A stretch of DNA of 40,225 nt from Bacillus cereus (GTDB lineage Bacteria; Bacillota; Bacilli; Bacillales; Bacillaceae_G): assembly GCF_002584535.1 (NCBI RefSeq), contig NZ_NUOT01000026.1:1-40225 (forward strand), written 5' to 3'. Under the pieces are notes generated by a model. It worked only from the letters and a program-made list of their open reading frames with translations. It had not been told where the DNA came from and did not search any database. The position numbers were made by a program, and so were the translations under genes. Below, one piece after another: positions 7,903 through 16,592 of the stretch. How positions within the stretch are numbered: the stretch's first letter is position 1; each line of letters opens with the position of its first letter.

Positions 7903-8283
7903 TTAATTTAAAAAAAGTACTTTTTTCTCATATTTATTTGCAAATTCGGTTTTGGAAATGTGTATGGAAAGAAACCCATTTTCTAAACAGGCTAGCATTT
8001 TCTTATAAATGATATTGGTAGGTAAAGAAATTGTTCGTTGTAAGGATGAATTCTTATGGAATATATGAATTGTTAGGCCTGTCTCCATCTTGTTTATAAG
8101 TACATTTTGTTCTGAAGCATTAGGGATATCAGTCTCTAAAATGTACTCTTGCTCTGTTTCACAAAGATCAATGTGGATGTGATTAGGGAAACTAAAGTTG
8201 TCGTATGAATCAGAGCAAAATTGATCCATCCATTCTTCAAAACCATCAACACGAAAAAGACAATTTTTCTTTTTCTTGCCCAT
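7903..8283 (-). CDS. Hsp20 / alpha-crystallin-like small protein
   Basis: 126 residues. The middle and C-terminal parts (Y-I-L-E-T-D-I-P near 55, then an alternating beta pattern ending N-G-F-L-S-I-H-I) follow the alpha-crystallin domain of small heat-shock proteins. The N-terminus is short and lysine-rich, and the usual C-terminal I-x-I anchor is not clear. In Bacillus such divergent Hsp20 proteins include spore-coat members (CotP type); a spore role is only an inference from neighbouring sspP. The start is ATG 8283 behind GGAGGGTG; a GTG nine bases upstream would overlap that site. It could also be a non-chaperone relative. Confidence 0.65.
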   Translation of the reverse strand: MGKKKKNCLFRVDGFEEWMDQFCSDSYDNFSFPNHIHIDLCETEQEYILETDIPNASEQNVLINKMETGLTIHIFHKNSSLQRTISLPTNIIYKKMLACLENGFLSIHISKTEFANKYEKKVLFLN

Positions 8284-8398
8284 GTAAGACACCCTCCGTA
8301 AAGTCTCAATTCATACTATAATATGCATTAAGAAATTAGAGGTGAAAAGTAAACTGGAAAATATGTCAATGAGTTTATTGAAAGTGGCTAAAGCAAGG

Positions 8399-8422
8399 AG
8401 GACAATGCATATGCATTGTCCT
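8399..8422. terminator. 24-bp perfect palindrome just downstream of sspP
   Basis: AGGACAATGCAT (8399-8410) is followed directly by its reverse complement (8411-8422). It lies five bases past the sspP stop on the minus strand and probably ends that transcript, although only a short pyrimidine tract (TCCTTGCTTT) follows. The zero-length loop also makes it a good cruciform or protein site. Confidence 0.55.
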
Positions 8423-8426
8423 TCTT

Positions 8427-8570
8427 TTACATATCGTGATGTGCGTGATTTTTTTGTCTTGAATGATTTCGATTTTTTACTTTATGAGATCCACTTAAAG
8501 GCTCAGGTTGCCCAGAAGGCTGTCCTTTTTTGGTATTTTGACGAATGGACTTGCTATTGTTTTTTTCCAT
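8427..8570 (-). CDS. sspP: Small acid-soluble spore protein P
   Basis: 47 residues ending ...N-H-A-H-H-D-M, with the family core G-Q-P-E-P-L-S-G-S and K-V-K-N-R-N-H. This is the short basic SspP (CotL) protein made late in the developing forespore. The ATG at 8570 sits behind GGGAGGTG, a very strong site. The gene is hidden on the strand opposite a longer spurious open frame (8342-8647). In B. subtilis sspP lies next to sspO and aconitase; here a deacetylase and a small gene lie between sspP and sspO. Expression is expected to be forespore-specific (sigma G), but I did not define the promoter. Confidence 0.93.
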   Translation of the reverse strand: MEKNNSKSIRQNTKKGQPSGQPEPLSGSHKVKNRNHSRQKNHAHHDM

Positions 8571-8686
8571 GTTGTCACCTCCCTCTTATATTTAGAATGA
8601 GAGAACTTTGTAAATTTATACGAGAATGTTTTTATGAAAAACGGTAAAGATAAGTGAGACTAACTTTAACAGAAAGGGGAAAGCAT

Positions 8687-8950
8687 ATGCCGTATCATAA
8701 AGATAAACAGCAAGCTTTTCAAGCCGCGCAACAAGGAGTCGTACAAGCGGAAAATTTATACAATAATATCGTGAGAAATGATCCGAATTATGGTCAGGAT
8801 TTAAAACATTTACGACAAGAAGTACAAGAGGCATATGAACAAATCCAAAATGCATTAGAAGTAGCATCTGAAACACAACGTCCACAACTTGAACAGTTTG
8901 AAAGTAATTTACAAAATATTATGCGAGATGTGGATCAGTTAGATGATTGA
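8687..8950 (+). CDS. Small helical protein, unknown function
   Basis: 87 residues, very rich in Gln, Glu and Asn, with heptad-like leucine/valine spacing that suggests a two-helix or coiled-coil protein. No signal peptide, membrane segment or cysteine. I do not recognise the family with certainty; it resembles the small glutamine-rich cytosolic or spore proteins of Bacillus. ATG 8687 follows AAAGGGGA at good spacing; the upstream GTG-type extension to 8654 is unlikely. The TGA stop is the first three bases of a 13-bp hairpin that separates it from the deacetylase gene. Confidence 0.75.
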   Translation: MPYHKDKQQAFQAAQQGVVQAENLYNNIVRNDPNYGQDLKHLRQEVQEAYEQIQNALEVASETQRPQLEQFESNLQNIMRDVDQLDD

Positions 8951-8983
8951 ACAGGTTGTTGTATGATTTCAACAACCTGTTCA
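8948..8983 (+). terminator. 13-bp hairpin between the small gene and the deacetylase gene
   Basis: TGAACAGGTTGTT (8948-8960) pairs perfectly with 8971-8983; the loop is ten bases. The stop codon forms the base of the stem. No T-run follows, so it may be an mRNA-stabilising or partial terminator between two genes 47 bases apart. Confidence 0.5.
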
Positions 8984-8997
8984 ATTCTGGAGTCAAT

Positions 8998-9726
8998 ATG
9001 TTGAAAAGAAAAATTTCTGTAATAATAATCATTTGTTTAATTTGTGTAGTACATATATTTCAAGTGGACAAAGTAGAAGCAAAAATGTTAATGAGAAAAG
9101 AATTAGAGCCTACAGGTTATGTGACATGGGAAGTACCAAATAACGAGAAAATAATTGCAATTACGTTTGATGATGGCCCGGATCCTATATACACACCGCA
9201 AGTATTAAAGTTATTACACCAATATAAAGCTGAGGCAACTTTTTTTATGATTGGTTTTCGAATTCAGCGGAATCCGTATTTAATTAAGCAGGTGCTGAAG
9301 GAAGGTCATGAAATTGGAAACCATACGATGAATCATTTATATGCTAGAAGCGCATCTGATGAAAAATTAAAAGATGATATTTTAGCGGGGAAAAAATATT
9401 TGCAAAAATGGGTAAAAGAGCCGATGCTTTTCCGTCCACCAGGCGGATATATTAATGATGCGGTATTTGCAACAGCAAAAGAAGCCGGGTATCAAATTGT
9501 GTTATGGTCATGGCATCAGGATCCGAGAGATTGGGCAAATCCGGGTACTGAGTCTATTGTGAAACATGTCGTAACAAATGCGAAGAGTGGAGATATAGTA
9601 TTATTGCATGATGGTGGGAGTGACCGCGGTCAAACTGTAGCTGCATTGGCAAAAATTTTGCCGGCTCTTCAAAAGGAAGGGTATCGATTTGTGAAAGTTT
9701 CGGAGTTGTTACGTTACAAACATTAA
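8998..9726 (+). CDS. Polysaccharide deacetylase (NodB domain), secreted
   Basis: 242 residues with an N-terminal hydrophobic segment (residues 7-22, signal or anchor) and a NodB/CE4 domain that removes acetyl groups from N-acetylglucosamine or muramic residues of cell-wall glycan. All CE4 motifs are present: T-F-D-D-G-P with Asp58/Asp59, His109 and His113 in N-H-T-M-N-H, R-P-P-G-G-Y at 146, a D-P-R-D-W-A-N motif near 175, and L-L-H-D-G near 204. The enzyme should therefore be active. The start is ATG 8998 behind GGAG; a longer TTG frame from 8947 is unsupported. A strong terminator shared with sspO follows. It may act on spore cortex (PdaA-like) or vegetative wall; this cannot be told. Confidence 0.9.
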   Translation: MLKRKISVIIIICLICVVHIFQVDKVEAKMLMRKELEPTGYVTWEVPNNEKIIAITFDDGPDPIYTPQVLKLLHQYKAEATFFMIGFRIQRNPYLIKQVLKEGHEIGNHTMNHLYARSASDEKLKDDILAGKKYLQKWVKEPMLFRPPGGYINDAVFATAKEAGYQIVLWSWHQDPRDWANPGTESIVKHVVTNAKSGDIVLLHDGGSDRGQTVAALAKILPALQKEGYRFVKVSELLRYKH

Positions 9727-9730
9727 AAAC

Positions 9731-9770
9731 AGTAAAAACCCCAAAAGGTACTCCTTTTGGGGTTTTTACT
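9731..9770. terminator. Bidirectional 18-bp terminator
   Basis: AGTAAAAACCCCAAAAGG (9731-9748) pairs perfectly with 9753-9770; the loop is TACT. A/T flanks give a T-tract on either strand. It serves the deacetylase gene and convergent sspO, whose stop codon overlaps its edge. Confidence 0.9.
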
Positions 9771-9918
9771 ACTGATTCTTTTTACGTTTTTTATTATTTT
9801 GACGCTGAGCTGGTGTTAATGGCTCATTGGCGAATTCCTCATTATAGCCAGCCCCTTGTCCTTGTGCTGATGCAGCATTCATTCCTTGAATTACATGGTT
9901 AGCTTTACGTTTACCCAT
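9769..9918 (-). CDS. sspO: Small acid-soluble spore protein O
   Basis: 49 residues beginning [10 protein letters not shown], with G-Q-G-A-G-Y in the middle and a basic Q-N-N-K-K-R-K tail, the SspO (CotK) pattern. It is a minor forespore protein. ATG 9918 is preceded by AGGGGTGAAACGA. It is divergent from aconitase, as in B. subtilis. The stop lies against the shared terminator with the deacetylase gene. Confidence 0.93.
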   Translation of the reverse strand: MGKRKANHVIQGMNAASAQGQGAGYNEEFANEPLTPAQRQNNKKRKKNQ

Positions 9919-10069
9919 TTCGTTTCACCCCTATAATATTTTCTTTATAAAAACAAATAATGGTACATGTATGAACAGTAAAGTAATGCTCAAAGAGAAA
10001 GCTTTACTTTATGGTAATAGTATTCATAAGGAGAGCGAGGACTATTCAAATTTCCAGAGATAAAGAAAA

Positions 10070-10095
10070 CTTATGATAAACTATAAGTTTCTTAT
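10070..10095 (+). promoter_or_regulatory. CcpC-like dyads upstream of aconitase
   Basis: CTTAT-N8-ATAAG (10070-10087) overlaps ATAAG-TTT-CTTAT (10083-10095). In B. subtilis, CcpC represses citB through ATAA/TTAT dyads in this position and responds to citrate. A candidate -10 box TATTAT lies at 10126-10131, putting the dyads about 40-65 bp upstream of the start of transcription. Confidence 0.5.
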
Positions 10096-10204
10096 TATTT
10101 ACTTATTTAGAAAGTTGTAATAAGATATTATCGTAAGGTATTGAAAAGTTTGTCTACATTTTATATTCAGACAACTCAGTCACGTTTAACAGGGGGGAAA
10201 CATA

Positions 10205-12928
10205 ATGGTCAAACATAATCCATTTCAATCTCGTGAAACATTTGAAGTAGATGGAAAAACGTATCATTATTATCAATTAAAAGCGCTTGAAAATGCAGGG
10301 GTTGGCAACGTATCGCAATTACCATATTCAATTAAAGTTTTGCTTGAATCTGTACTTCGTCAAGTTGATGGACGTGTTATTACAGAAGAGCATGTTACAA
10401 ATTTAGCGAAATGGGGAACAAAAGATGTTCAAGATATCGATGTTCCATTTAAACCATCTCGTGTAATTTTACAAGACTTCACAGGTGTTCCAGCTGTCGT
10501 TGATTTGGCTTCACTTCGAAAAGCGATGGCAGATATGGGCGGAGATCCTGATAAAATTAATCCAGAAATTACTGTAGACCTTGTAATCGATCACTCTGTA
10601 CAGGTTGATAGAGCGGGTACAGCTGACGCGCTTGAATTCAACATGGACTTAGAGTTTAAACGTAATGAAGAACGTTATAAATTTTTAAGCTGGGCACAAA
10701 AATCATTTGATAATTATCGTGCAGTTCCACCAGCAACAGGTATTGTACACCAAGTAAACCTTGAGTATTTAGCACCAGTTGTTCATGCTGTGAAGAATGC
10801 TGAAGGCGAATTAGTTGCATACCCGGATTCATTAGTTGGAACAGACTCTCATACTACAATGATTAATGGTATCGGCGTTCTTGGATGGGGCGTTGGTGGT
10901 ATTGAAGCAGAAGCAGGGATGCTTGGACAACCTTCATACTTCCCAGTACCAGAAGTTATCGGTGTGAAGTTAACTGGTACACTTCCAAGCGGTACAACAG
11001 CAACAGACGTTGCATTAAAAGTAACGCAAGTGTTACGTAAAAAGGGTGTAGTTGGTAAATTTGTTGAGTTCTTCGGTGACGGACTAAAGAGCATGCCTTT
11101 AGCTGACCGTGCGACAATTTCAAACATGGCACCAGAATATGGTGCAACTTGCGGATTCTTCCCAATTGACGAGATTTCATTAGATTACTTACGTTTAACA
11201 GGAAGAGATGAAGAACAAATACGCGTTGTTGAAGAATATTGTAAAGCAAACGGTTTATTCTATACAGCAGACAGCAAAGATCCAATTTATACAGACCTTG
11301 TTGAAATTGATTTAAATACAATTGAATCTAATCTTTCAGGACCAAAACGTCCACAAGATTTAATCCCTCTTTCAAATATGAAAGATGAGTTCCATAAAGC
11401 AGTTGTGGCACCAGTTGGAACGCAAGGACTTGGATTCAATGAACAAGAATTCGATAAAGAAGTGAAAGTTGCATTAAAAGATCAAGAAGTAACGATGAAA
11501 ACAGGTGCAATTGCAATCGCTGCGATTACAAGCTGTACAAACACATCTAACCCATATGTATTAATTGGTGCAGGTTTAGTTGCGAAAAAAGCAATTGAAA
11601 AAGGTCTTAAAGTACCTGGTTATGTAAAAACATCATTAGCTCCAGGATCTAAAGTTGTTACAGAGTACTTAGATAAATCAGGTTTAACAACATATCTAGA
11701 TCAATTAGGATTCCAAACAGTTGGTTACGGCTGCACAACTTGTATTGGTAACTCTGGTCCATTAGCACTAGAATTAGAAGAAGCAATTGCAGCAAACGAC
11801 TTATTAGTAACATCAGTTTTATCTGGTAACCGTAACTTTGAAGGTCGTATTCATCCGCTTGTAAAAGCGAACTACTTAGCATCACCACCACTTGTTGTGG
11901 CATATGCGCTTGCTGGTACAGTTGATATCGACTTGAAAAATGATGCAATTGGTAAAGATGTAAACGGTAATCCTATTTACTTTAACGATATTTGGCCATC
12001 AGCGAAAGAAATTGAAGAAGTGGTTCAAAGCGTCGTAACATCTGAACTGTTCAAAAAAGAATATGCGCAAGTATTTAACAGCAATGAACGCTGGAATGAA
12101 ATCCAAACTTCAAATGAAGCATTATATACTTGGGACAATGACTCAACATACATTCAAAACCCACCGTTCTTTGAAGGTTTATCAAAAGAACCAGGTGAAG
12201 TAGAAACACTTTCAGGTTTACGTGTAGTTGGTAAATTTGGAGACTCTGTAACAACAGACCATATTTCACCAGCAGGTTCAATTGGTAAACATACACCAGC
12301 AGGTCGCTATTTATTAGAAAATGGCGTACAGCCAGTTGACTTCAACTCTTATGGTTCTCGTCGTGGTAACCATGAAGTTATGATGCGCGGTACATTTGCA
12401 AACATTCGCATTAAAAACCAAATCGCACCAGGAACAGAAGGTGGATATACAACTTACTGGCCAACTGGTGAAGTAACATCTATCTATGATGCTGCAATGA
12501 AATACAAAGAAGACGGTACTGGACTTCTTGTAGTTGCTGGCAAAGATTACGGTATGGGAAGCTCTCGTGACTGGGCTGCGAAAGGTACTAACCTTTTAGG
12601 TATTAAAGCAGTTATCGCAGAAAGCTTTGAGCGTATTCACCGTAGTAACCTTGTACTAATGGGTGTATTGCCATTACAATTTAAAGATGGCGAAAGTGCA
12701 GAAACACTAGGTCTTGTTGGTAACGAGTCATTTGAAATTCAAATCGACAAAACAGTTAAACCACGTGACCTTGTAAAAGTAGTTGCAATTGACCCAGAAG
12801 GAAATGAAAAACAATTTGAAGTAGTAGCACGTTTCGATAGTGAAGTTGAAATCGACTACTATCGTCACGGTGGTATTCTGCAAATGGTTCTTCGTGAGAA
12901 AATTGAAGAGTCTAGAGTGTCAAACTAA
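10205..12928 (+). CDS. acnA: Aconitate hydratase (aconitase A)
   Basis: 907 residues, full length for the bacterial AcnA/IRP1 class. It converts citrate to isocitrate through aconitate in the TCA cycle, using a [4Fe-4S] cluster; in B. subtilis (CitB) the apo-form also binds RNA. Seen: the cluster cysteines in T-S-C-T-N-T-S near 440 and G-C-T-T-C-I-G-N near 505, the D-S-H-T motif near 214, and the C-terminal swivel domain with G-M-G-S-S-R-D-W-A near 780. ATG 10205 follows a G-rich site (GGGGGG). It is monocistronic, with a CcpC-like dyad upstream and a strong terminator. Codon use is that of a highly expressed gene. Confidence 0.97.
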   Translation: MVKHNPFQSRETFEVDGKTYHYYQLKALENAGVGNVSQLPYSIKVLLESVLRQVDGRVITEEHVTNLAKWGTKDVQDIDVPFKPSRVILQDFTGVPAVVDLASLRKAMADMGGDPDKINPEITVDLVIDHSVQVDRAGTADALEFNMDLEFKRNEERYKFLSWAQKSFDNYRAVPPATGIVHQVNLEYLAPVVHAVKNAEGELVAYPDSLVGTDSHTTMINGIGVLGWGVGGIEAEAGMLGQPSYFPVPEVIGVKLTGTLPSGTTATDVALKVTQVLRKKGVVGKFVEFFGDGLKSMPLADRATISNMAPEYGATCGFFPIDEISLDYLRLTGRDEEQIRVVEEYCKANGLFYTADSKDPIYTDLVEIDLNTIESNLSGPKRPQDLIPLSNMKDEFHKAVVAPVGTQGLGFNEQEFDKEVKVALKDQEVTMKTGAIAIAAITSCTNTSNPYVLIGAGLVAKKAIEKGLKVPGYVKTSLAPGSKVVTEYLDKSGLTTYLDQLGFQTVGYGCTTCIGNSGPLALELEEAIAANDLLVTSVLSGNRNFEGRIHPLVKANYLASPPLVVAYALAGTVDIDLKNDAIGKDVNGNPIYFNDIWPSAKEIEEVVQSVVTSELFKKEYAQVFNSNERWNEIQTSNEALYTWDNDSTYIQNPPFFEGLSKEPGEVETLSGLRVVGKFGDSVTTDHISPAGSIGKHTPAGRYLLENGVQPVDFNSYGSRRGNHEVMMRGTFANIRIKNQIAPGTEGGYTTYWPTGEVTSIYDAAMKYKEDGTGLLVVAGKDYGMGSSRDWAAKGTNLLGIKAVIAESFERIHRSNLVLMGVLPLQFKDGESAETLGLVGNESFEIQIDKTVKPRDLVKVVAIDPEGNEKQFEVVARFDSEVEIDYYRHGGILQMVLREKIEESRVSN

Positions 12929-12970
12929 TAAAGTTATTGTAGTAAAAGAGAAAAGTAAATATTTTTAATC

Positions 12971-13010
12971 AAAATTAGGAAGCTGACTGAGGTTAGCTTC
13001 CTAATTTTAT
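12971..13010 (+). terminator. Terminator after aconitase
   Basis: AAAATTAGGAAGCT (12971-12984) pairs with 12995-13008, loop of ten, ending in TTTT. Confidence 0.85.
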
Positions 13011-13030
13011 GTGAAAATGAAAGAAAAGGG

Positions 13031-13132
13031 ATGAAGCAAGGAGAATTAGAGACATTGGTTATTTCAGACATTCCTAATTGGGTAAGGTTGTACGAGTTTG
13101 TATTAGTGGAATACATTCATGATATATCATAA
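13031..13132 (+). CDS. Possible 33-residue ORF or gene fragment
   Basis: ATG 13031 to TAA 13132 encodes an acidic, aromatic-rich peptide (contains I-P-N-W-V-R-L-Y-E-F). The purine-rich stretch before it touches the ATG with almost no spacing, which argues against efficient translation. It may be the tail of a decayed gene. I do not recognise it. Confidence 0.25.
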   Translation: MKQGELETLVISDIPNWVRLYEFVLVEYIHDIS

Positions 13133-13133
13133 T

Positions 13134-13481
13134 TTATTTCGCTTTATTGAGTTGATAGTCGTATGTAGAAGAATCTACCGTATTAAATTCTTTTATTGAT
13201 GTCATTTTAGTTGTTTCAGGATTATAATTAAATATTTTAAGGGTATGTCTATCACCACTTGCAGGATCATTCTTCTTATAAGCAAATGCATTTTCTGCAA
13301 TTTGAATCATATTACTAGTTAGTGTATCAACTGGAGAAGAATCGTGGTTTGTAGAAACTTCAACAACCTTTCCTCTGTCAAAAAATATAAGGATTATAAT
13401 TAAGATGACAAAACATATGCGCATATAGCGTAGTTCTTTACTAATTAGATGCTCTCCCGTAGCATTCATCTTGCCTATCAT
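13134..13481 (-). CDS. Small membrane-anchored hypothetical protein
   Basis: Up to 115 residues: a short basic leader, a hydrophobic segment (near 22-35, I-C-F-V-I-L-I-I-I-L-I-F-F), then a soluble tail of about 75 residues that would face outside. Not recognised. The start is unsure: ATG 13481 lies three bases after the upstream gene's stop, ATG 13469 is next, and both have weak ribosome binding sites, so translation may depend on coupling to the gene at 13484. It is the last gene of a minus-strand run of small membrane proteins (14601 to 13134). Confidence 0.55.
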   Translation of the reverse strand: MIGKMNATGEHLISKELRYMRICFVILIIILIFFDRGKVVEVSTNHDSSPVDTLTSNMIQIAENAFAYKKNDPASGDRHTLKIFNYNPETTKMTSIKEFNTVDSSTYDYQLNKAK

Positions 13482-13483
13482 TA

Positions 13484-13696
13484 TTAAGAACTAGAGATTG
13501 AAGTAATTGAGTAAAAGCTAATAATGCCAAGCGTGGTGAATAAAATAAACGATACCAAAGCTGTATAAATGCAAACACGGCCGGCTTTTCTTCTTGCAGG
13601 ATCTTTACTAAATAGGGAGATAATCCACGCGATAATACCAATAGGATAGAATATAAAACTAAAAACATAGAGAATAGCTTTTTCAAATGAGTGCAT
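13484..13696 (-). CDS. Small integral membrane protein
   Basis: 70 residues with two hydrophobic helices (about 8-25 and 42-62) separated by a basic loop S-K-D-P-A-R-R-K-A. ATG 13696 has a strong AGGAGGG site seven bases upstream. Family not recognised. The same frame stays open upstream to 13900, but that part holds what looks like the tail of another gene. It lies in a run of small membrane genes on this strand. Confidence 0.6.
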   Translation of the reverse strand: MHSFEKAILYVFSFIFYPIGIIAWIISLFSKDPARRKAGRVCIYTALVSFILFTTLGIISFYSITSISSS

Positions 13697-13747
13697 AAGA
13701 ACCCTCCTTTTTTTAATGAAGTCATTTTTAGAAAAAAATACAAGCAT

Positions 13748-14009
13748 CTTCTTTATTGTGGTTTTTAATTTTCTGAATATTTCTATAACATAAGAGGGAA
13801 CGGAATAGAAGGTCCTATAAAGTATCCAAGCATTGAAATTGAGGGGGATTTCACGTGAATTCCATCCAGATATAATAACGAAAAATAGGTGGAATAACAA
13901 AAGAAATAACAGCAGAAGGCCATTTCAACTGAGAGAGTAAGATTCCCAAAACAATAGATAATAATGGTAAAATAACAAAAATAAAAGTCACGAGATGGGA
14001 GAGTATCAC
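13748..14009 (-). pseudogene. Small DUF2651-like membrane protein, probably frameshifted
   Basis: From GTG 14009 the frame encodes 52 residues with two hydrophobic stretches and stops at TGA 13851-13853, right after W-M-E-F-T. The next frame then continues with a hydrophobic, aromatic-rich stretch (N-A-W-I-L-Y-R-T-F-Y-S-V-P-S-Y-V-I) that would be the natural third helix of a small DUF2651-type protein. This suggests a frameshift around 13851-13860. The start follows the preceding gene's stop by one base. The family assignment is from general pattern, not a search. Confidence 0.4.
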
Positions 14010-14010
14010 C

Positions 14011-14601
14011 TCATGTGTGTATACGTTTGTGAAAACGCATTTGAGTAAAAATTTTAAAAACGATTAATCCGATTATATAAAGAAAGCTTAGAATGAAAAT
14101 TATGCAAGAGGTAGGCGATTTTTGCAATGTGTATAACAATTTATCAATATAGTAAATTTGATTTACATCTGTAATTGATGCCGGTGAAAAGACTAAGTAT
14201 TTCTCCCAATTCTTTTCCACAGCAATCATGGTACCTATAGAATGAGTGACAAGTAATGTATAAAGAAAAATAGGAAGAACAATCATGAGTTGTAACCCAA
14301 TGAATCCGGTTTTATATTTTCTATAGTATAAATAGCGAGTTATCATAATTCCTATTAAATAGATAATTGATAATACAAAAATTGTAGTAAAAACTGGACT
14401 GTACTTAAAGACATACAGTAGTTTATCAATTTCATAAGTTTGATTGGAGTCTTCTGCTGTTTTTGGAGTGAAGACGAGGTGTTCTTTCCAGTCCTCTGAA
14501 ATGGTTAAATAGCTGGCAGTCCAGCTTGTGATAAATAATGAGAAAAATAAAATGGGAAGAATGAAAATGTATTGTAACCAATGTAAAACGGTTTTGTTCA
14601 T
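14011..14601 (-). CDS. Tandemly duplicated four-helix membrane protein (DUF4306-like)
   Basis: 196 residues made of two similar halves. Each half has a helix, then a loop with E-D-W-K-E-H-L-V-F-T-P or K-N-W-E-K-Y-L-V-F-S-P, then Y-x-I-D-K-L-L-Y, then a second helix with Y-L-I-G or Y-I-I-G. The protein thus has four membrane helices and two copies of the same extracellular loop. The layout resembles DUF4306 (YjdJ-like) proteins, which usually have one copy. ATG 14601 is preceded by GGGGG about nine bases upstream. Function unknown; the neighbours are other small membrane proteins. Confidence 0.7.
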   Translation of the reverse strand: MNKTVLHWLQYIFILPILFFSLFITSWTASYLTISEDWKEHLVFTPKTAEDSNQTYEIDKLLYVFKYSPVFTTIFVLSIIYLIGIMITRYLYYRKYKTGFIGLQLMIVLPIFLYTLLVTHSIGTMIAVEKNWEKYLVFSPASITDVNQIYYIDKLLYTLQKSPTSCIIFILSFLYIIGLIVFKIFTQMRFHKRIHT

Positions 14602-14804
14602 AGATAATCAGACCCCCTTCCAAATTATAACTATTATCATTATATGATAAAAAGAGAGGGTTTTCGGTTTTTGATTAAGAATATTCTATTTATTTATCAG
14701 GAGAATATTTCCAAGCTTGTCCGTATAAGCTAAAATAAAGTGTAAATCCGATTATTATTTTTGAAATGAAATGATAAATGACTGAAACTATAAGGGTGAT
14801 GTAT

Positions 14805-15380
14805 ATGTGGCGAAAATTTACGGTTATTATCATCTTACTTTGTTTAGCTGGTTACGCAGTATATGTGCAATTTGGAAAAAATGAAGAACAAGTAAGGGAA
14901 GAGTCGGTGAAAAGTGAAGCAACGATGAAAGAGGTCATTGCAAAGAATGGAATTGAAGTAGGAAAGAATGCACCGGATTTTGAGTTGTCAAAATTAGATG
15001 GGACAAAAGTAAAATTATCGGATTTGAAAGGAAAGAAAGTTATTTTAAATTTCTGGGCAACATGGTGTGGACCTTGTCAGCAGGAAATGCCGGATATGGA
15101 AGCTTTCTATAAGAAGCATAAAGATGGTGTGGAAATCCTTGCTGTAAATTATACGGTTTCTGAAGGTGCTAACGGAGAAGAGAAAGTGAAGCGGTTTGCA
15201 GAAGAGAAAGGAATTACTTTTCCTGTTTTACTTGATAAGGATATAACTGTTACAACAACATATAAAGTAATTACCATTCCAACTTCTTATTTTGTGGATA
15301 CAAAAGGTGTGATTCAAGATAAATTTATCGGGCCGATGACACAAAAAGAAATGGAGAAACGAATTGCAAAACTAAAATAA
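14805..15380 (+). CDS. yneN: Membrane-anchored thioredoxin-like protein (YneN-like)
   Basis: 191 residues: a signal anchor (residues 4-20), then an AhpC/TSA-Redoxin type thioredoxin fold with the C-G-P-C active site in F-W-A-T-W-C-G-P-C and the cis-proline in I-P-T-S near 155. Such extracytoplasmic reductases (ResA, StoA, YneN) reduce disulfides on the outer face of the membrane, often for cytochrome c or spore maturation. The place after aconitase and sspO matches YneN. The start is ATG 14805 with AAGGG eight bases upstream; the frame stays open farther up but without a good site. A terminator follows. Confidence 0.85.
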   Translation: MWRKFTVIIILLCLAGYAVYVQFGKNEEQVREESVKSEATMKEVIAKNGIEVGKNAPDFELSKLDGTKVKLSDLKGKKVILNFWATWCGPCQQEMPDMEAFYKKHKDGVEILAVNYTVSEGANGEEKVKRFAEEKGITFPVLLDKDITVTTTYKVITIPTSYFVDTKGVIQDKFIGPMTQKEMEKRIAKLK

Positions 15381-15387
15381 TATGAAG

Positions 15388-15427
15388 AAGACAGGAATGG
15401 CAAAAGGCCATTTCTGTCTTTTCTTTT
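15388..15427 (+). terminator. Terminator after yneN-like gene
   Basis: AAGACAGGAATGGC (15388-15401) pairs with 15407-15420 (one mismatch), followed by TTCTTTTT. Confidence 0.85.
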
Positions 15428-15497
15428 TCATCAAACAGCTTGTTCATGATATGATAAAAGAAATTTGAACGATAATAATCATGAAGGAGAGTATGTT

Positions 15498-16445
15498 GTG
15501 GGACATTTATCTTTGCCAGCAGACTATGTTGTGATTGATTTTGAAACGACAGGATTTAATCCTTATAATGACCGAATAATTCAAGTGGCGGCGGTTCGAT
15601 ACCGTAATCATGAGCTGGTAGATCAATTTGTTTCTTTTGTAAATCCAGAGAGGTTTATTCCAAGTCGGATTACCAGTCTAACAGGGATTACAAATTATCG
15701 TGTTTCAGATGCTCCAACGATTCAGGAAGTGTTGCCATTATTTTTAGCGTTTTTAGGTAAAGATACGATTGTTGCTCATAATGCTTCGTTTGATATGCGT
15801 TTTTTAAAGAGTAATCTAAATAGGCTTAGATTGCCAGAACCTAAAAATAAAGTAATTGATACGGTATTTTTATCGAAAAAATATATGCAGCATGCCCCAA
15901 ATCACAAGTTGGAAACTTTAAAAAGAATGCTTGGAATTCGTTTGAGTTCCCATAATGCACTTGATGACTGTATTACATGTGCGGCCGTATATCGAAAATG
16001 TGCTGCTATTCAAGAAGAAGGACAAAAGAAAATGAAAAAAGAGCTGATTGAAGAAGAGGCAGTATGCACATTAATAAAAGAAATGCTTATGAAACATAAT
16101 CGCGATGTAGAGTGGATCCGTTATGTAAGTGTCGGAAATTATTTAGATATTAAAGCTTTTTATCCAATTGTGAGGATGAAAGTAAAAGGGCGAAAAAAAT
16201 ATGTACTAACTGAAAAAACAGAACAAGACGTGCTAGAGATATCTACTAGCTTAAAATGTGAACCGGCTTTAAAAAGTGAAATAGGTATGACGAGAATAAT
16301 GATTGAAAGTTTAGATGACCTTATGAAGTTAGAGAGCTATATTTTGGCTGAATATGATTCAGTGTTACGAACATTACACGAGTATAAAGAAAATCAAGTG
16401 AATGCAGAAGAAGCGATTAAGAAATATTTGAGTATAATGAAATGA
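15498..16445 (+). CDS. DnaQ-type 3'-5' exonuclease
   Basis: 315 residues. The first 165 form a DEDDh exonuclease domain: D-F-E-T-T-G near residue 14, an A-H-N-A-S-F-D motif near 90, and H-x-A-L-D-D near 150, so all catalytic acids and the histidine are present. The C-terminal 150 residues have no domain I recognise. Such proteins proofread or trim DNA or RNA; the partner is unknown. The start GTG 15498 has AAGGAG eight bases upstream; the longer frame from 15465 lacks a site. It has its own terminator. It differs from the usual PolC-linked exonuclease by being free-standing. Confidence 0.82.
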   Translation: MGHLSLPADYVVIDFETTGFNPYNDRIIQVAAVRYRNHELVDQFVSFVNPERFIPSRITSLTGITNYRVSDAPTIQEVLPLFLAFLGKDTIVAHNASFDMRFLKSNLNRLRLPEPKNKVIDTVFLSKKYMQHAPNHKLETLKRMLGIRLSSHNALDDCITCAAVYRKCAAIQEEGQKKMKKELIEEEAVCTLIKEMLMKHNRDVEWIRYVSVGNYLDIKAFYPIVRMKVKGRKKYVLTEKTEQDVLEISTSLKCEPALKSEIGMTRIMIESLDDLMKLESYILAEYDSVLRTLHEYKENQVNAEEAIKKYLSIMK

Positions 16446-16486
16446 AAAATCTATTCGTTGTCCAAGGACTGCGAATGGATTTTTTT
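16445..16486 (+). terminator. Terminator after the exonuclease gene
   Basis: AAAAATCTATTCG (16445-16457) pairs with 16472-16484 with one mismatch, then T. It begins at the stop codon. Confidence 0.8.
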
Positions 16487-16592
16487 GTGCATAATAGACT
16501 TTTCTTTAACAAAACATAAAATTTTCTTACAAATCTGATTAAAGAGTTTTTCATTTGCTCATACTAATTAGTAAGAAAGAGAAGGAGAAAGG

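Noticed and set aside
8342-8647. 101-codon plus-strand frame
   Set aside because: It lies opposite sspP, whose spore-protein sequence and GGGAGGTG site are clear; the plus-strand protein has odd Cys/Phe-rich composition of an antisense shadow.
10849-12296. Long minus-strand frames inside aconitase
   Set aside because: They are shadows of the highly biased acnA codons and have no start signals or motifs.
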